Source: Sordaria brevicollis
Taxonomy: Eukaryota; Ascomycota; Sordariomycetes; Sordariales; Sordariaceae
Assembly: GCA_033439795.1 (NCBI GenBank)
Contig: JAUTDP010000008.1
Coordinates: forward strand, 1,240,001 to 1,304,000
DNA: 64,000 nt
Direction: 5' to 3'
In this document: positions 21,015 through 36,400 of the stretch, piece after piece
Layout of the letters: each line of letters starts with the position of its first letter
Numbering within the stretch: position 1 is the stretch's first letter
Position numbers and translations under genes: made by a program
The notes under the pieces: generated by a model
Told to the model about the DNA's origin: nothing
The model's input: the letters and a program-made list of their open reading frames with translations, nothing else
Databases searched by the model: none

Positions 21015-24000
21015 GAAGAAGGTTTAATCCCAAAGCCGAAAAATAGAAATAAAAAAGGTAAAAGATAAAAAGAAGAATAAAAAGGAAGTAAATAATTAAT
21101 ACCCCTACTATAAAACGCACATCTAATTTTATTAATATCGGATAGAAGAGTAAATCCAACGCCCGAATCCCTTTACTTTCCTATTACCACTTCCTCGATC
21201 CTATTTTACCTTCGAATTACTACCACTCGTTCAATCTCTCCTTTCCACCTTTAATCTCTCTCTTCTATATTTTTATAAATATTTTCCTCAACCCTTATTA
21301 TTATTAACCCCGAAAAGGGTACTATAAAAACGTTTATAATATAGCGGTTTACTATTAACGAATAGTAATTACTACTAATATATAAACTATAAAGACTTGC
21401 GTTCAATTCCTACTTATATTACTATAATTGCGTTTTTCCTCCCCTTTCGTAATTATTATTATCTCTATTAATTTATAAAATTAAAATATTATATAAATTG
21501 TAGGCTATAAACGAGGGTAAAGGGGGATATACGCCGTTATAAATAATACGCTATCCTTTATTTCCTATTAATATTTTGCTGTAAAGTTTAAAATATAAGG
21601 GATTCGAATGGGGCGTATAATTAAAATAGGGGAACCTCCTTTTTTATTCGGCTTTTTACTTTTTTCTACGTAATTTCCGTAATTTTTTATCCTAGAGCCT
21701 TATTTCTTCCGGCTTATCGTCGTTTTTATAATCTCTTATTTATACCTCATCCTCTATAACCTTTAGCTACTCCTTTAATTTCCTTAATAATTTTAATTTA
21801 TTTTTATTTTCTTTATAAAATTATTTTAACAGTTTTGCCGCGTTCTTAAACCCCGATATATTATATTATTTTAAGTCTAAGTCCTAACCCTTCTAATAAA
21901 TTTAGTATTTTAATTTACTATTAATTACTTTATTCGTTTATATATTTTAAACTTCCTACTCCTCTTTATTATTAATTATTTCGCTTATTAGGTTTATATT
22001 AGCTTATTCTAATAGTAGGTTAGTTAAATTTTTTTATAATCGGTCCGTGTAAAATACCCTCGAACTTCTCTAAAATTTAAGTACTTCTAATTAATAAAAA
22101 TATTCCTTTATTATAATAATTTTATATAATATTTAGGTCAATAGGAAGTCCAATTTATTATTTAATTTATTTATTAATTATATCTTTTTAATAATAAATA
22201 CTTTATCCCCTACGTCGAAATCTAAGGGTCGTTTATAACGGTTTACTTATATTATTTATTTCGCCTACGCTTTTTCTATTACCTTCCTTACCTTATTCTA
22301 TATATTTTATAAATATTAAACTATTTTACGTACGTTTACCCTAAATATTCTTTTTCGCGTAATTATTATTATAATTATATTATCCTAATTAATATTTAAT
22401 AATAATTTTTTATATTTTAAAGTTATTTCGTATAGGGAAAGTCCGTCTAAATTCTTATAAAGAAACGTACTTTATACAAAATCTATCGCTAATAATAAAT
22501 TAAATTAATTATTTTAATTATATAAAATAAAGGGTCGTAATTACTAATTTAAATACTAATTTATAATCTCTATTTAGCCTACGGTTTATAAATATCCCGG
22601 AGTATTGAATTTCTATTTCACGTTTAATAACCTTAAAAATTCCTATATAAATTCTAATACGAATTAAAGTCCTCTATTGCTAATAATTTCCCTCAGTAAT
22701 CCTATTATTTAATAAAGCCTTTCCCAATATAATAATACCGTTTATTTTTTAATTACTATATCCTTATATAGGGCGCACTAAGAAATTTTAAAATATCGGT
22801 CTACTATAACGAAAACGTTATTATAACCTTTCTTATCCTTAAGTATACTTTTAAAATTTATTATTAACGATTATTACGCCCGGTAATCGAATACTAAGGG
22901 TTCGGTCTTTAATAATTCGGGGGTTTTATCTCTTAGGACTTTTAATAATTAATAAATTTAATAATTATTTACGTATTTATTTATATCCGAGGTTAATTTT
23001 AACTACTAATACCTTATTACGATTATTTTCCTTATTTTATTACGTTTAAAATATATTATTAGGAGAGTATTATAATATTCCCGTATAATTATAATCTTTA
23101 AATTATTTTTTTCCGGGATAATTAATTTCCCGTTATAAAGGGTAAGGTCCTTTAATTTAATTAATCGTTTATTCCCTAACCTTATTTTTATCCGGTAAAT
23201 AGAAATAAATTTATCGGTCCTATTAACCTATAATACCTATTCTATTAGGAAATTAATTTCGATATAATTTTTTTCTCTTACGTTTTACGTAACTTCTATT
23301 ATTTCGATCCTATCCGTTTTTCCTTTATCCCTAATATAGACGAATATTCCTCCTTCCTACTTTAATATTTTTAACGTCCTTTATACCTCTTTCCGTTCGA
23401 TTATCGTTTTTACGTTTTCTAATTTCTTTAATAGAGCGTTTATAATTATATTATCCTTTCTTAATTTATATATTATTTTAAAATTATAATTCGAAAGTAT
23501 TTTTAACTAAACCGCTTATTTTAAATTTAGTAATTTTTTCGTAAAGAAGTACTTTAACGTTTAGTAATCCGTTATAATAATAAAGGGTTCTTAAATCCTA
23601 ATTAGCTTTAGCCTTTATATTTTTACCCCTTTTATTATTATTAATAGCTCTTTATCGTATATAGGGTAATTAAATTCCGCGGGTATTATTATTTCTAAAT
23701 AGAAGGCTATTAAGTATTAATCTTCCTTCCCCTTAATAATTTTCTTCTATAATAAAACCCTAATATAAACCCCGTTAAAAGCGTCGGTTTCTATTTTTAT
23801 TTCGGCGCTATATTAATAATAAAATAGTACTAATATATTTAATAATATTTCCTTTAACCTATTGAATATTTATTAATATTCTTTTATTTAAATAAACGTT
23901 TAATCCTTCTATATTAAGTTATTTAAAGGTTTCGCTATTCTTCTAAATTCCTAAATAAATTTCCTATAGAAGTTATAAAATCTTATAAAAGCCTAAACTC

Positions 24001-27000
24001 CCTTTAAATTCTTTAGGGTCGCTTATTCTTTAATTATTATTACTTTCTCTAAATTTACTTCGATACCGTCTATATTAATAATAAAATTTAAAAATTTAAT
24101 TCTTATTATATAGAATTCGCACTTATCGATATTAATTTAAAGTCCTGCTTCTCGGAACTTTTTCAATACCTATTTAATATATTATACGTATTTTTATTTA
24201 TTTTTCGAAAAGACTAAAATATCGTTTAAGTAGGCGCTATAAAAGTATTATCCTCCTATTAAAATATTATTAATTAACCTTTAAAATAATAAAGGCCTTC
24301 TATATAATCCGAAAGGTAGGACATTATATTTATAAACCCCGAAACCAATTTAGAATATAATTAAATCTTTATAACTAGGGGCTATACGAATATAATAAAA
24401 GGCTTACTATATATTAATTTTAATAAATATTTTAACGCTTAAAATACGGGCTAAAATCTCTTTAATTAAAGGTAACGGGTATTTATCTTTCTATATAATA
24501 ACGTTGAATTTTTAGTAATCTACGTAGAATTTTAATCTTTTATTAACTTTTAATACGAATAAAACCGGCGTAGCTTAAAGTATTAAATTCGTTTTAATAA
24601 ATCTTTTTTATAAATTCTCGGTAATATATTTCTTATACTCTTCCAATTCGGCTAGCGTTATCCGGTATAACGGGTTAATATCTAAATTTTTTAATTTTTT
24701 GCCTTCTTTAAATTCGATTTTATAATTTATATTAGGCTTATATTTAAAAAGGGTATTAAATTTAATTTTATTAAAAATTTCTAATTCTTTTATTTTATAA
24801 TAATCGGTAAATACTTTAAATAATACCGTTATTATATTTTCTAACGAATTGCGGGGTTTTTATTTCCTTTTTAAAGTATTAATTAATCCGTTAATTTCGT
24901 ATAAATTAATTACTTCGGGTTTCGTTTTATCCTTTTTCACGTAATATTCGAAAATATCGGTAAATATTATAATTAAATCGGCGGGCCGTACTTTAATCCA
25001 CCCCTATTTCCTTTCTAACTAATAAGGACCTTCTTTATCTTCTATAAAGAATAACTTTTTAACCAATTTTTAATTCTCTTTCTTCCCTTATTTCCTTCTT
25101 TTTTATTTTAATAATTCGATTTTATATAATTCCTTCTCTATCCTCTATAAGGCTTACTTCTCTACCGACGGCGATAGCGAACGATTAAACTTCGCCTATA
25201 AAATTTATAAAGGACGATATATATTAGAAAATACCTCTTCTTTAATTATTATTTTCTTTTCCCCTTTTTCTAATTTATTTAAATTTTTCGCTAATTTTTA
25301 TATTTTTAATTAAATAGCCTTTTTATCTTTCCTATGCTTATCCTCTATATCCATCGCCTTATCCCTTTTTATTATATCCTTCTAAAATTCTTTATTTTTC
25401 GTTAATATTACCTCCTCATTTACTACAATATTCTTAATTTCCTTTAACGCAAGTATAATATTTTCTATAAATACTAATCTCCCGGTTTAATAATTTAATA
25501 AAATATTATTTTTAATTAATTATATCTTTCCTAAAATTATATCCTTTCGTAATTATAATAATACTAATATTTATTATTAATTATATTAGGCTCTTTAAAT
25601 TTAAATCGCGCCTTTTATTACCTTTTTAATTAAATTTAATCGTAATTTCTTAAACCCTGTAATATACCCTAGGTCGAAATTCTTATACTCCTCCAATCCC
25701 AATTTTTTTATTTTACTATTTAAACGTTTATTTACTAAAATATATATATCTATTCTAATATCGACAAACGCGTTATTAATAGTAATAAAAAGTCTATTAT
25801 TAATTATAATATATATAATAAAAAATTACTTTCTACTCCCTAAATACTTATTTAAATCGAAGTTTATATAGGTCTAATTTATTTAATATATAATACCCTC
25901 TCTTTTACTAATTTCTACGTTCCTAACTAATATTTCTCCTAAAGTAAAAACTTTCCTTTAAGTCTCTAATTTTCTAATTTTTAAAAGGAATCCAAATCGC
26001 TAATAGAGTTATCTTTTATTTCCTTTTCTTTAATTACCTATAATTCATTTTAACTATCCGTAATAATATTTAGTAATAATCCCTAAATTTAATCGGCGAT
26101 AGCGTTCAATTTAATTTCCAGAGCGTTAATACTTTTAATTTTCGCTTTATTTAAATAAATAATTAATTAATATCCTACTTTACAATAATTAAAATAACGG
26201 TTTTCTACGCTCAATTTCTTTATTTCTTCGAAAATAGGCTATTAATATTTAAGCGTAAACGTTTTCTATATTAAAAGCCTTAAAATAAATATCTTTCGCT
26301 CTTACTCCTTAATATCTTTAAATTTTTAATTATCCTTTAATTTCTATTCTTCTCTCTTAATATTAAAATCCAAGGACTAAAAAAATTAGTAATATAATTC
26401 AAAAAATTTATTAGGATTAAAGTAAACTATTTCGGCTAGGATACGTAATTTTTTAAAAATCTTTCGGCGAATATTTACTTTCTATATTTCCTAGGGTAAA
26501 TAGCGAAATCCAATTAAATATACGAACTTAGTTTTAAAATCCTAGAAAAATTCTATTAATTTTATTTTAAAACGCTTATAATTATTAATCGCTTTCTTAT
26601 TAGCGTTATAATTATAATAATCGTTCTAAAATTATTCTAATAATTTATCGATAATTTTAATAGCTTCTAAATAATAGAAATCTAAATAAAGAAATATTTT
26701 ATTAACTACCGTCCCGCCAAATTTTAATATTACCTTTCCGATATAGGCGTCTTCGTTCTAAAAGTAATCGCTATTCTACCGCAATTTATTTTTTATCTAG
26801 AAAATCTATATATCGAAAAAAACCTTATTTTATAACGAATTATTATTAAATACCGGAACGTCGGGAATTTTAATTTATTTCTTATATCCGCGTTAATATA
26901 AAATTAATAATCCGACCGGAATATATTTTTAATTATTTTAATTTCTAATAAGCGGGCTCCTCTTCGTAAGTAATTAAATATTTCCTATATTTCCTTCGTT

Positions 27001-28846
27001 TTTATTAAAATAATTCGAATTATTTCTATAATTATTAGAATCCGGGTCCAAAGCGGTATAGTACGTAATCGACTTACGTTTAATTATTTCGGCGGGTAGC
27101 GTTATAAAAATAGGTAAACGCTTACCATTAATATAATAAGCGGAAGGATAGGTAATTATATCCGTATCGACGGCTTCTCTAATTTTAATTCGTTTAATAA
27201 TTATTAAAATAATCCTTTTATTAATTTCCTAAAATCCGGGTATAGATTCTATAATAGGGGGTATAAAGTTAATAGTATTAGTTAAAATAGTTATAATTTA
27301 GGTTAAAAATCGGTTTTACTCCTTTAAAATCTCTAAATAATTTAAAATAATCGGGTCTATAGTTATTATAATTCGCTTTTTAATTTTTTTTAATTATTTC
27401 CTAAATAATGAATTTTTTTAATTGAATTTATCGAAGTTCTTTATTAACGTTCTATTAATTTTAAATTTCTTATTAATCTCCCTAGCGAAATAAATAGATT
27501 AAAAGTTTAAATAAATAATATCCTTTCGGGCGGCGTTTATTAAAGTAGAGAAATTTTAAACTACTCTTTAAATAATTTTATCTAATATAAACCGTAATCG
27601 TATTTCGTAAAAGAGGGTATCTAAATCCGCTTTATATACTTTATAAAACGTATTTTTATTAATAAGTTCGTAAAAAATATTTAATCCGGCGGGTCTAAAA
27701 GCTAGTAATTCGGAAATTATTCCCGATATAGGATTAAATACTAATACGTCTTCTTAATTCTTATTCTTCCAATCCTCGTAGGTTTATCGAATTCGTTAAT
27801 AAATATCCTAATTAATTTTTTATAGAATAACTTTATATTAATTAAAATATTTAATTTATAAATGGATTTTCAATAAATAATTATTAATATAATCGATTAA
27901 AATCGGTTACTAAATACTTAAGTCCTAATCGTTACGTTTATTGAAAATAAATTAATCGATTTCGTCTTTAATAGGGATTTAAAGTCTTTAATTAATTTAA
28001 TTATAAATCTTTATTTTATATTCGGTAATTTTAAAAAGGGTTCCGCAATCGTAATAAAAATTATAATTAAATTCGACAACCTTACTAAGGCTAAAAAGAA
28101 GGTTATTAATTATTTTAAATATAGTTTTTAATATTACGAAAGCGGCCCGGACGGGCATTTTAAACGGTCTTCGGCCAATTTATAAAATATCCGGTTATTT
28201 TCTTTTATTTTTCGAAAGCATTTTAATAAAGAAAGGGTTATTATATATATAAAGGAAAATCGTATCTAGGTTTCTCCTTCCTAGGGGTAAATATATTAAT
28301 TTAAGGTTTTTATTAACGAATCCCGTTTATCGCTAAGTATTCTCCTAAAGTTTTAAAGGGGTAAGAATATTACTACCCTCGGGGAATTAAAACTAATTTA
28401 CTATAAAGGGTTTATTCGGATCCGAAATATATAATTTATTAAAAGGGAATCTTAATAAAGAATTAAAAGAAATTCGGAAGCGTCCTTTAAGAGGGCTAAG
28501 GTCTCCTATAAAATTACTACTACTATTACCATTATTATAACCGTTATTTTCATCGATTTTATTAATAAAGGCCAATTAAAATTAGCGGGAAGGGGTACCT
28601 CTAATGTTAAATATCGTAAATTCGGTTCAATTTAAAACGGAAGCGGGGGAAGTAGAATATTCAATTTAATAATACCCTTTATATTACAACTATCGTAAAA
28701 CTTAATAAACCTTCTAATTTAAAGTATTATACTAAATTAATCGACCTTACTCAATATAATAAATCAAACAAGAACCAACTACTCGGTATTAAATTAGTAG
28801 GGATATTATAATACTATCCCCGACAAAAGGATAACACTTAATTTTA
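21015..28846 (-). pseudogene. Element III gag-pol remnant
   Basis: Minus strand, read through RIP stops. Zinc knuckle at 26196-26155: Y-F-N-Y-C-K-V-G-Y-stop-L-I-I-Y, which becomes CX2CX4HX4C when TAT is restored to TGT or CAT. RT at about 24660-24150 reads ATPVLFVLKVNKRLKFYVDY, YPLPLIKEILARI, FIKINI-QAFYYIRIAP and YKYNVLPF, the order of gypsy RT. Integrase core at about 22720-22610 reads GLLREIISNRGL-FVLEFI, matching the SDRGPQF block. A 60-codon frame at 28575-28393 may be a chance gag fragment. Confidence 0.8.
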
Positions 28847-29113
28847 TATAAGAGCGTAATCCTACGAGAGATAAATTGTAAGATTAGAAGCTATAATTCA
28901 AAGTAAAATTAAATATAAAGAAGAAAGGGAAGGTTAATAAACGAAGGCATCGCTAATCTGGCATATAAGCCAAGCGTTCTGCTATCCTATATCGCCTTCC
29001 CAATCTAGATCTATCTTATCGATAAGGGCGTGAGCTTCACCGAGCTTCATTCCATCCGATGTATTATAGTCCTAGTGCCCTGTCCCTGGCACCCATCCTG
29101 CTATGCTATAACA
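28847..29113 (-). repeat. Element III 5' LTR (267 bp)
   Basis: Right copy of the pair. The inner left half is RIP-mutated (TATAAGAGCGTAATCC); the outer right half, ending GCTATGCTATAACA, is nearly intact. Confidence 0.94.
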
Positions 29114-29930
29114 GGTTTGTGGTTTATTAATAAATATATTTATTAATTGGGGAGTAGCGTAACCTTTTTTATAATAATAATTTTTCGTACGCAAGGAATA
29201 TATTTATAATCGACGGAAAAAGGAAGGGTAAAGCCTTTTATAGTTTTAAATTTTATTATTTTTATTAAATAATTAATATATCCTTACTTAATATCTATAA
29301 AATCGTTAGTTAATAATAATTTAATTAATAAATTTAAAATTATTTATACGGATTTAATTATTTTTATTAATATAAGTTTGCTATTTTTAATATTAATTAA
29401 ATAAAAGTAAAAAATAATTTATTTTTTAATTAATTAAGAATTATTAATACTTTTAATGCAATATGGTTATTTATATTCGATTATATAAATAAAAATATTA
29501 AGAAATTCTTTATCGATTATAAATTTACCGGCGCTTAGATTGATATATATTTCGCTATTGGGCCCCGAAGGGTTTATTTTAATTTTAATGCGGAAGTAGG
29601 TATAATTTAAGAAGGGACCGTTTTTAATATTTTATTTATTTAATAATTACGCCTCTTTAATATTATAAAATTCTAATTCCGATTCTTCTTCTTCGGTGGC
29701 TATATAAAATATATTTAGCGGGGTACTATAAATTTTACTATTTTTCATTTTTTAATAATATTTTATATACCGGAATAAGGCGTTTTTTAATAACGTGCGG
29801 TAATTATAATAAACGTAAATATTTCGTTAGGGATTAATTAAAGTTGCCTTTTATTGGATTTATTTATTAAATTTATATTAGTAAGAATATTTTCGGGCTT
29901 CGAATTTAAAGAAAAAGGTATTATTTGAAG

Positions 29931-30030
29931 TAGTCTTAGCTCAGACCCACTTAACCTCCAAAACCCCACCCCCCCTTTCTACAATAGCAGGTTTGAGCGG
30001 GTTTTACGCGTTTTGGTCGTACACAGCAAA
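29931..30030 (+). repeat. Element V left terminal inverted repeat
   Basis: Begins TAGTCTTAGCTCAGACCC, contains a C-rich run and a CGGGTTTTACGCGTTTTGG-like block, and is much less RIP-mutated than the interior. Confidence 0.7.
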
Positions 30031-32299
30031 GTAATATAAGATTTTACTCTAATTAGAGTAACGCTAAATTTTACTACTATTAGAATAATATCGGCCACCA
30101 ACGCACATATTACTATAACGCCATCAAAATATTACTTTTATTAGAATAATATTTATAATACTAAATTCGGATTTTAATTAAATCGAAATATCATTTTAGG
30201 AATCGGACCTTCTACCGCTTTCCGATTATCACCCCGTATTCGTCCTTAATTCGCCCAATTTAACGTCCGAATTAACTTTACCCCTAATTAACCTTTTTAA
30301 TCCCTTAATACCAATATTAACTAACCCCTAAAAAATATATATAAATATTATAATTTTTCTTAATTTATTAGCGAATTATCGGGATTAGGGTATATTACCC
30401 GAATTTCGTACGCTTACCCCTTTATTACCCGATTTTAAATAATATTTTATTTCCGAAATTTAAAAACTTTAAAAGAAATATCGTAATTCTATATAATAAT
30501 TTTTTTATAATTAAATTAAAATAAACTAATCCGATAACCGGAAATTAGGGGTTTATATTATATAATTCGTTAATATTCTTAAAAATAAAGACGTTCGAAG
30601 TATTTTATAACGCTAAAATATATTTATTTAATTTAAAGGCGAATTTTATTTATATAAAATTAAAATTATTAATTAAGAATTTACCTCTTTTATACGGAGG
30701 TTTCGTAATTAAATTTAATAGTAACGTCGGTCGGGTATTTTAATAAAAATTATAATATCCGATTAATTAACGGAAGATATTATTAAAAACGAACTTCGCT
30801 AAAACGGTTTAATTATTTTCTTATCCTTCGCCGAATTAAACGTTTATTCTATATTTAAAGGTAATACGCCTTATAATATTAAAAATTTATATAATACCTA
30901 ATAAATTTCGGACGTAATTAAATAAAATATATTAATAATAGAATTTCGGGCTCTTATATTATATTTACTCTTCGTATTTTTAATAATTTATTAGCACTCC
31001 CGTTAAAAAGCTTATTAAATCCAATTTAATTAAAAGGAGCGCGCTTTAACCTATATTATTATAATATTTAATATTATTATAAATATCCGCGCCCTACGTA
31101 TTATAGACTTTTTTCCGCAAATCCTAAGTTTATACCTACGTACGAATAATATCGGGAGGCGTATATAAAATACTATATTTAAATTTAATATATATACTTC
31201 CTATAATAGGATTAATAACGTTATTAAGGCTCTTACGGAAATTACTAGGGTTAATACTCCAATTTCCACTTTCTTTACAATATCCAAATTAATTTCTTTA
31301 GTATAATTTTAAACGTATTATATTTAATTTAAACTTTATTATAATTTATAATAATTATAATTATTTTAATATTATATAGAATTTAAGTATCGGTAAACGT
31401 AATATAATATATAATTTTACTACGTATTTATTTATAAATAGCCTAAATATACGCGGCTTATTTCGATTAAATTAATTCCGACTTATTATCTTATTTAAGA
31501 TTAATTAAGTTATCCCTTCGCTTACTTTAACGCTATTTATATTTCCCTTTACTACTTATTTATTTATTATTAAAAAGTTATAATTTTTATTCCCCGTTAT
31601 TTCCGAATAGGATATCCTTTTTACTTTCCCCTTCTTTAGTAGGCGCTAATATTAGATATATAAAAATTATATCCTTTAAATCCCTATTATTAATAAAAAC
31701 GAAAGAAAATTGGCTAACGTCTACCGTTTTTATAATAAATTATTTTTTAATTTATTAGGAATAGAATTATAATAATTTAACGATAAATTATTCCTAATTT
31801 ACAGCGATTAAAAAACAATTTTATTTATCCGTAAAATTATATCCACTTAATTAAAGGCGTAATCTATATATAATTAAAAGTAATAAATAATATTTATTCC
31901 GGCCTTCTTTTATATTAAATTCAATTTTATTAATTTAATTTTTCGTTACTTTTAGCTTTTAATTAAATTGGATGCCTATAAGCTTGGCCGGATTAAGTAT
32001 ATTAAATAGTAAAAGACGGAATTTTACTATAGGTTACAACTTCTTTATAATATATTTTACTCTAAAATATTCGCTTTTTTTATAAAGAACCTTATTTAAA
32101 ATAAATTCCTCGATTTTAGTATTGTAAATAAGTAAATTATAAGGATAATTATCGTAGAGGCTTCTCGGGTATATAATTTATATTACTTATTTATTCAATT
32201 CGATTATATATACGCTAAAATCTTTATTATAGAAGGATATATTAATAAATACGTTAATAATTAACCCGGGTATATTAATATACAATTTTGGAGTATTTA

Positions 32300-33400
32300 T
32301 CGATATTTATACGTTATTCGGGTTCTTTTTATTTTATCCTATATTATTAACGTTAGGGATTATAATATTCTTAAATAAATAATCGATTTTTTACTATTCT
32401 TCTTCTATAGTAAAAAGAATATTAATTATAAGCCGGAGATATTTTACTTTTCGTAATTCCTACGCCTCGAAATAATAAATTATATACTATTGCAAATTAT
32501 TCTATAATCCGGGCTTATACGGTATATTATAACCGGTAATAGTTGGAAGGAAATCGATTTAATATTAAAATATATTAATCGATCCTTTACCCTCGATTTA
32601 AAATATAATAAAAATTCGATATATAACGTTAAATCTACGTTTATTAAAATATTTACTATTAGCTTAATTACTATAATTATTTAGAAGGTAATCGAATTAG
32701 AATTTAGGTAATTTAACGGTAATAAATATAATAACCCTTCGGTTAATAAAAACGTTATTAATTACGTTTATAAAATCTACGTAAATAAATTCGCAATTCG
32801 GCGTTATAAGTATTCTAACCCCGCTAATTTTAATACCCTAAATTTATAATATAATAACTTTAACGTCTTATTTACGGGGGCTTTCGATCGGTTTAATAAT
32901 AAGGAAATACGGTTAAAATATATTAAAGATTACGAATATTTCGGTTTTACCGACGAATCCGAAATAAATAGCGATAATATTATTATAATTAATAACGTAT
33001 AAAACGCAGATTCTAATAGTAATATTAAAATAATTTAATTAATAACCGGTTTAGACCGTTTGTAATTTAACGCGGTAATCCCTATAAACCCCGCTATAAT
33101 AAGATTTATAAACCGCTCTATTAATAATATATCCTTATATAAGTATTACGTATTACGAATATTATAATTATACGCTTCGTATTTTACTATAATTATTATA
33201 ATTCGCTTAAATATTTATAACGGTAAATTCTATTAAAATAATTAATAAATATTATTTTAATTAAAATCGATTAATATTAGTAAATTACCCGGTAATTAGG
33301 TAATCCGTTTATTATAATTAGTAACGATTAATTGAAATTTCAATTTTCATTTAATATATATCGTTTACTAATTATTATATACTTTTTTAATTTAAGATTT
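32300..33400 (+). pseudogene. Element V transposase-like remnant (possible DUF6589-type protein)
   Basis: On the plus strand a decayed frame can be followed for about 350 codons with few stops other than CAA/CAG-type changes. It reads SWKEIDLILKYINRSFTLDL (about 32541-32600), then FDRFNNKEIRLKYIKDYEYF (about 32885-32945), then NPAIIRFINRSINN. The KEIDL-x-x-x-H/Y-IN block with following basic residues recalls, from memory only, fungal DUF6589 transposon proteins. I cannot confirm this without a profile search. Confidence 0.3.
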
Positions 33401-36400
33401 CGTTTACTTTATCCTATTTATTAATTACCACCGTTCGTTTCTTTATCCGTTTTTATTTCAATTAAATAAATTAATTAATAATAGGACTTATTCCTAATTA
33501 TAATTAACGCTATTAAAAATTTATTATAAATTATAATTAGCGCTATCTTAATTAGGATTAATACGTTTATAAGAATTACCTTTTATACCCTTCCTCCTTC
33601 GAACCTTCTTCCTATAACCTTCTCCTTTTTAACCTCTCCTTCTCTAATTATTATTTCCTCCTTAACTTATTATTATATTCGAACAATTCATTTTAATTAT
33701 AATAATAACCATTATTTCACTCTAATTATAATAATAATTATTACCTTATTCGAATTATAATAATAATTATTACCCTCGCCCGTAGTAATTATACCTCTAA
33801 AAAACAATACGAGGGCGGGATTATAAAGGGTAACCTTTATCGAAAATTTTAATACCGATTAAATTCTATTTATCGACGACGTCTACGATATAAAAAAGCT
33901 ATAAAAATTATAATACCCCCCCTTCGAATAGTATTATAATCTAGAGATATATTCGGAATAAAGCGCTATTAACTTTAAAGCAATATTAATTAAAAATAGG
34001 TATTTAAATTACGTTAAATATTATAATTTAAATCGTATTTATAGAACCCTTTAATTATTAATATTTAAATAACGTAAAAACTTAAATTACGTTTTTATTA
34101 ACCGGGACCCTATTCTTTTAAAAAGTAAATTATCCAATATAAAAAAAATCTATAAAGGGATACTAAACGGATAAACTTTAACGTATAAAATAAACATAGC
34201 CTTAACGTTATAAAAATAAAAAGCCATCTTTATAACGGGATATAAATTATTAAATACAATATATAATTATATAGATTATAATTATAAATATTCCTATTTT
34301 TCGTTTTAAGTAAATATTATTATAATTAGAATTATAATTTTCAATTCTAATCATAATAATAATAGTCTTAATTTTATTAAATCGAATTTTAATTTAGCCT
34401 ATTCCTATTAAAATAAAATATAACTATTTATCCAATATCCTAGGAGATATTATTTTAATTAGAATTAATAAACGTAATTTTAATTATAGTAATAACCTAC
34501 TACTTCGAATTTATTATATAAAGCCTTACTTATATTATTCTAATTAAAATAATATATAGCGACTTATTTAACCTACGAACGTATTTATAAATATATATTA
34601 ATATCCGTTAATTATTAATTAATTTAGATTTTTAATTAACTTTAAAACCCCTAACGAAAAGAAAAGCTAAGTAAATATAATTTTCCTAAATTACATTACC
34701 CTATATAATACGGCGCTATTAAATTTTATTAACCTATAAATTAATAATATAATACGCGCGATTAAAAAAATTTTTATAAACGATCTATTTATATAAGCGG
34801 TCGCTATATATAATAATAACCTTATTAAGCCCGTATAGAATATATTTATAAATAATATTTATATCCCCGGAACGATTATCATTATATTATATATTATATT
34901 ATATACAATTAGAACCGGCCCTTAGTATTCTAAAAACCCCCGTTTTATAAAATAGGACGACTCGTATCCTTATATATATAACGGGTATTATATAAACGAT
35001 TAATTTTATATTTAGTAAATATTCTTATTCTTTATTAAGCGAAGGGACGGTTATATTGCGCTTAACCCTTCCCGCCCTATAAGGGGTAAAATTACGGAGG
35101 TAGCGGGCCCGTCCGTATTTTTAAATTATTTATCGACGATTCTTATATTAATAAATAATATTATAAAAAATACTTATAATACAATTATTTTAGCCGGTAT
35201 ATAATTAAAAAATTATATAAAAAGTTTTAATAAACGCAATTAATTTTTTAAGCCCCTTACGGACGACGATATTTAAAAGTACGGCTTTATTAATAATTAA
35301 TCTAAACGGATTTATAATTATTATATTTACATAACCTCTTATATTCTATTATATAACCTATTAAATATTAAATATAATACTATAATTAAGAGCGTTATAA
35401 TTAAATTAAATTAATTAAAATACAGTAACAACCCGGCCCCTACCCTTAATTATAATACTTTTAATTATTTTATATCGGTATTAAAAGAAATTTAAAGCGA
35501 GGAAAAAATCGTTAAATTTAGAATAAACTTTAAGGAATTTCCCTTTTTCTACGGAAAAGAAAATACTTTACGCTTTCTTTCTAATATATTTAAAATAATC
35601 GATCGGATTACGTAAATTATATAAAATAGTAAGGATAATTAAAATAAAATTCACGCTAAAGTATAAACGGAGATTCAAAATTCTATATATATTAAAAACC
35701 TAATTACTAAATACTACCTATTATAAAAATACTTTTCCGATACTAAATTTATTATCGGTAATACCCGTACTATTAATAAAATTATCGCCGATTATAATAG
35801 TAAAAAAGAAACTTCGCCTCCTATATTTAATTATTTATCGTATAAAGGTAAATATAATTAGGCAAATTAGAATATAAATAGAAAAGAAAAATATAATCTT
35901 CTCACTTATTAAATTACCGGTAAATTTATTCTATTCTAATTATAACCAATTTAACCATTTTAATTATAATAATATTAAATTAATATTAATTTTTAATAAA
36001 TATTTATATTATTTATAAGCTATTAAATTCTCCTCTTCGTAATATTATATTTACGAATAAAATTAGTATAAGGAAAACGTTAATTTATAATATAATATTT
36101 TTAATATAATACTTATAATTTAAATCCAATTATAAATAGGGGAAATTAATTAAGGTTTACCCGAACTTTATTATATTCCTACCGTCTTTAATACCCTAAA
36201 CGTTTACTAAATTCTACCGGACGTTTAATAATTTAGAAATTTAGGTTTAATATTAAAATCCCGGCCAAATACCTAAAACCGATATAAGAAGGGCGCGTAT
36301 ATTAATTATACTAAGATTCGATAATTTAATATAGGAATATATAAAAAAAAGAGGAAATCCTATAATAGCTAAAATTATTATTTTAATTACGGCCTCTACC

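Larger units (their letters stand above)
20731..29113 (-). mobile_element. Element III: Ty3/gypsy LTR retrotransposon nested in element II
   Basis: 267-bp LTRs (20731-20997 and 28847-29113), TG...CA ends, and a perfect 5-bp duplication GGTTT (20726-20730 and 29114-29118). Total 8.4 kb with no further insertion seen. Minus orientation is shown by a zinc knuckle near 26.2 kb, RT at 24.7-24.1 kb, integrase near 22.7 kb, and a G14 polypurine tract beside the left (3') LTR. Confidence 0.93.

Noticed and set aside
28110..28190. Plus-strand zinc-knuckle-like string (YESGPDGHFKRSS) in element III
   Set aside because: The supposed Cys positions are Ser codons that RIP cannot produce from Cys, and the element is oriented minus with a better knuckle elsewhere.
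33660..33770. CRISPR-like tandem array
   Set aside because: The repeats are degenerate AT-rich direct repeats without regular unique spacers, in a fungal genome.
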